Below are positions 32,807 through 32,828 of a stretch of 32,828 nucleotides of DNA, one piece after another. This DNA comes from JBHHZJ01 sp046758005 (GTDB lineage: Bacteria > Pseudomonadota > Alphaproteobacteria > Kiloniellales > J153). Numbering within the stretch: the stretch's first letter is position 1; every line of letters starts with the position of its first letter. The notes below the pieces were generated by a model. It had not been told where the DNA came from, did not search any database, and saw only the letters and a list, made by a program, of their open reading frames with translations. The position numbers and the translations under genes are program-made. Where the stretch lies: positions 1 to 32,828 of the forward strand of contig JBHHZJ010000029.1 in NCBI GenBank assembly GCA_046758005.1, written 5' to 3'.

Positions 32807-32828
32807 GCCTTGCCGCGAAGGTTCGCCC

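Overview
The window is a high-GC stretch of about 33 kb that looks chromosomal and comes from an alphaproteobacterium, most like the Rhodospirillales. The grounds are a clear RquA (rhodoquinone synthesis), a CpdR-type response regulator, a cysteine-poor L36 ribosomal protein, a degenerate GGDEF/EAL protein, and a 17-kDa-antigen-like glycine-zipper protein. No rRNA, CRISPR array, insertion sequence or phage module was seen. Most of the window reads as core or near-core metabolism. The accessory parts are an AT-rich segment with an XRE regulator (about 6.5-7.2 kb), an AbrB/Doc toxin-antitoxin pair (14.8-15.5 kb), and several intergenic palindromes.

Layout. 0.3-6.1 kb (+): rquA, electron-transfer-flavoprotein:quinone oxidoreductase, a TPR lipoprotein and ispE. 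This joins quinone chemistry (RquA), a quinone-reducing or quinol-oxidising enzyme (ETF-QO) and an isoprenoid-precursor enzyme (IspE). Two related palindromes lie between the TPR gene and ispE. 6.1-8.7 kb: a CheY-like receiver and a double-PAS histidine kinase, both on the minus strand, separated by an AT-rich segment holding an XRE regulator on the plus strand. 9.0-10.8 kb (+): a protein with degenerate GGDEF-like and EAL-like domains. 10.8-13.6 kb (-): a methyltransferase, an MFS transporter and a secreted TPR protein. 13.7-15.5 kb (+): a DUF2817/M14-like peptidase and the abrB-doc module. 15.5-19.6 kb (-): the glycolate oxidase operon glcD-glcE-glcF. 19.9-21.1 kb (-): rpmJ with a strong promoter and a terminator, and a second methyltransferase. 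21.2-25 kb: a MATE exporter, dodecin, a small unknown protein, a CHAP-domain lipoprotein and a glycine-zipper protein. 24.9-26.4 kb (-): a PaaK/CapK-like adenylating enzyme. 26.4-26.8 kb: two palindromes and tRNA-Val(GAC). 26.9-28.9 kb: cpdR, divergent from an N-formylglutamate-amidohydrolase-like gene and a GNAT gene. 29.2-31.9 kb (+): an AcuI/YhdH reductase, a nitrilase-family amidase and a conserved uncharacterised protein. 31.9-32.8 kb: a minus-strand Flp-pilin-like small gene with its promoter and terminator, then an AT-rich region with a composite palindromic repeat.

The two observations most worth following are the pairing of rquA with an ETF-quinone oxidoreductase, and a small family of palindromes with conserved outer bases (ATACCG...CGGTAT) but different, still self-complementary interiors. 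Function calls rest on motif recognition by eye; no database search was run.
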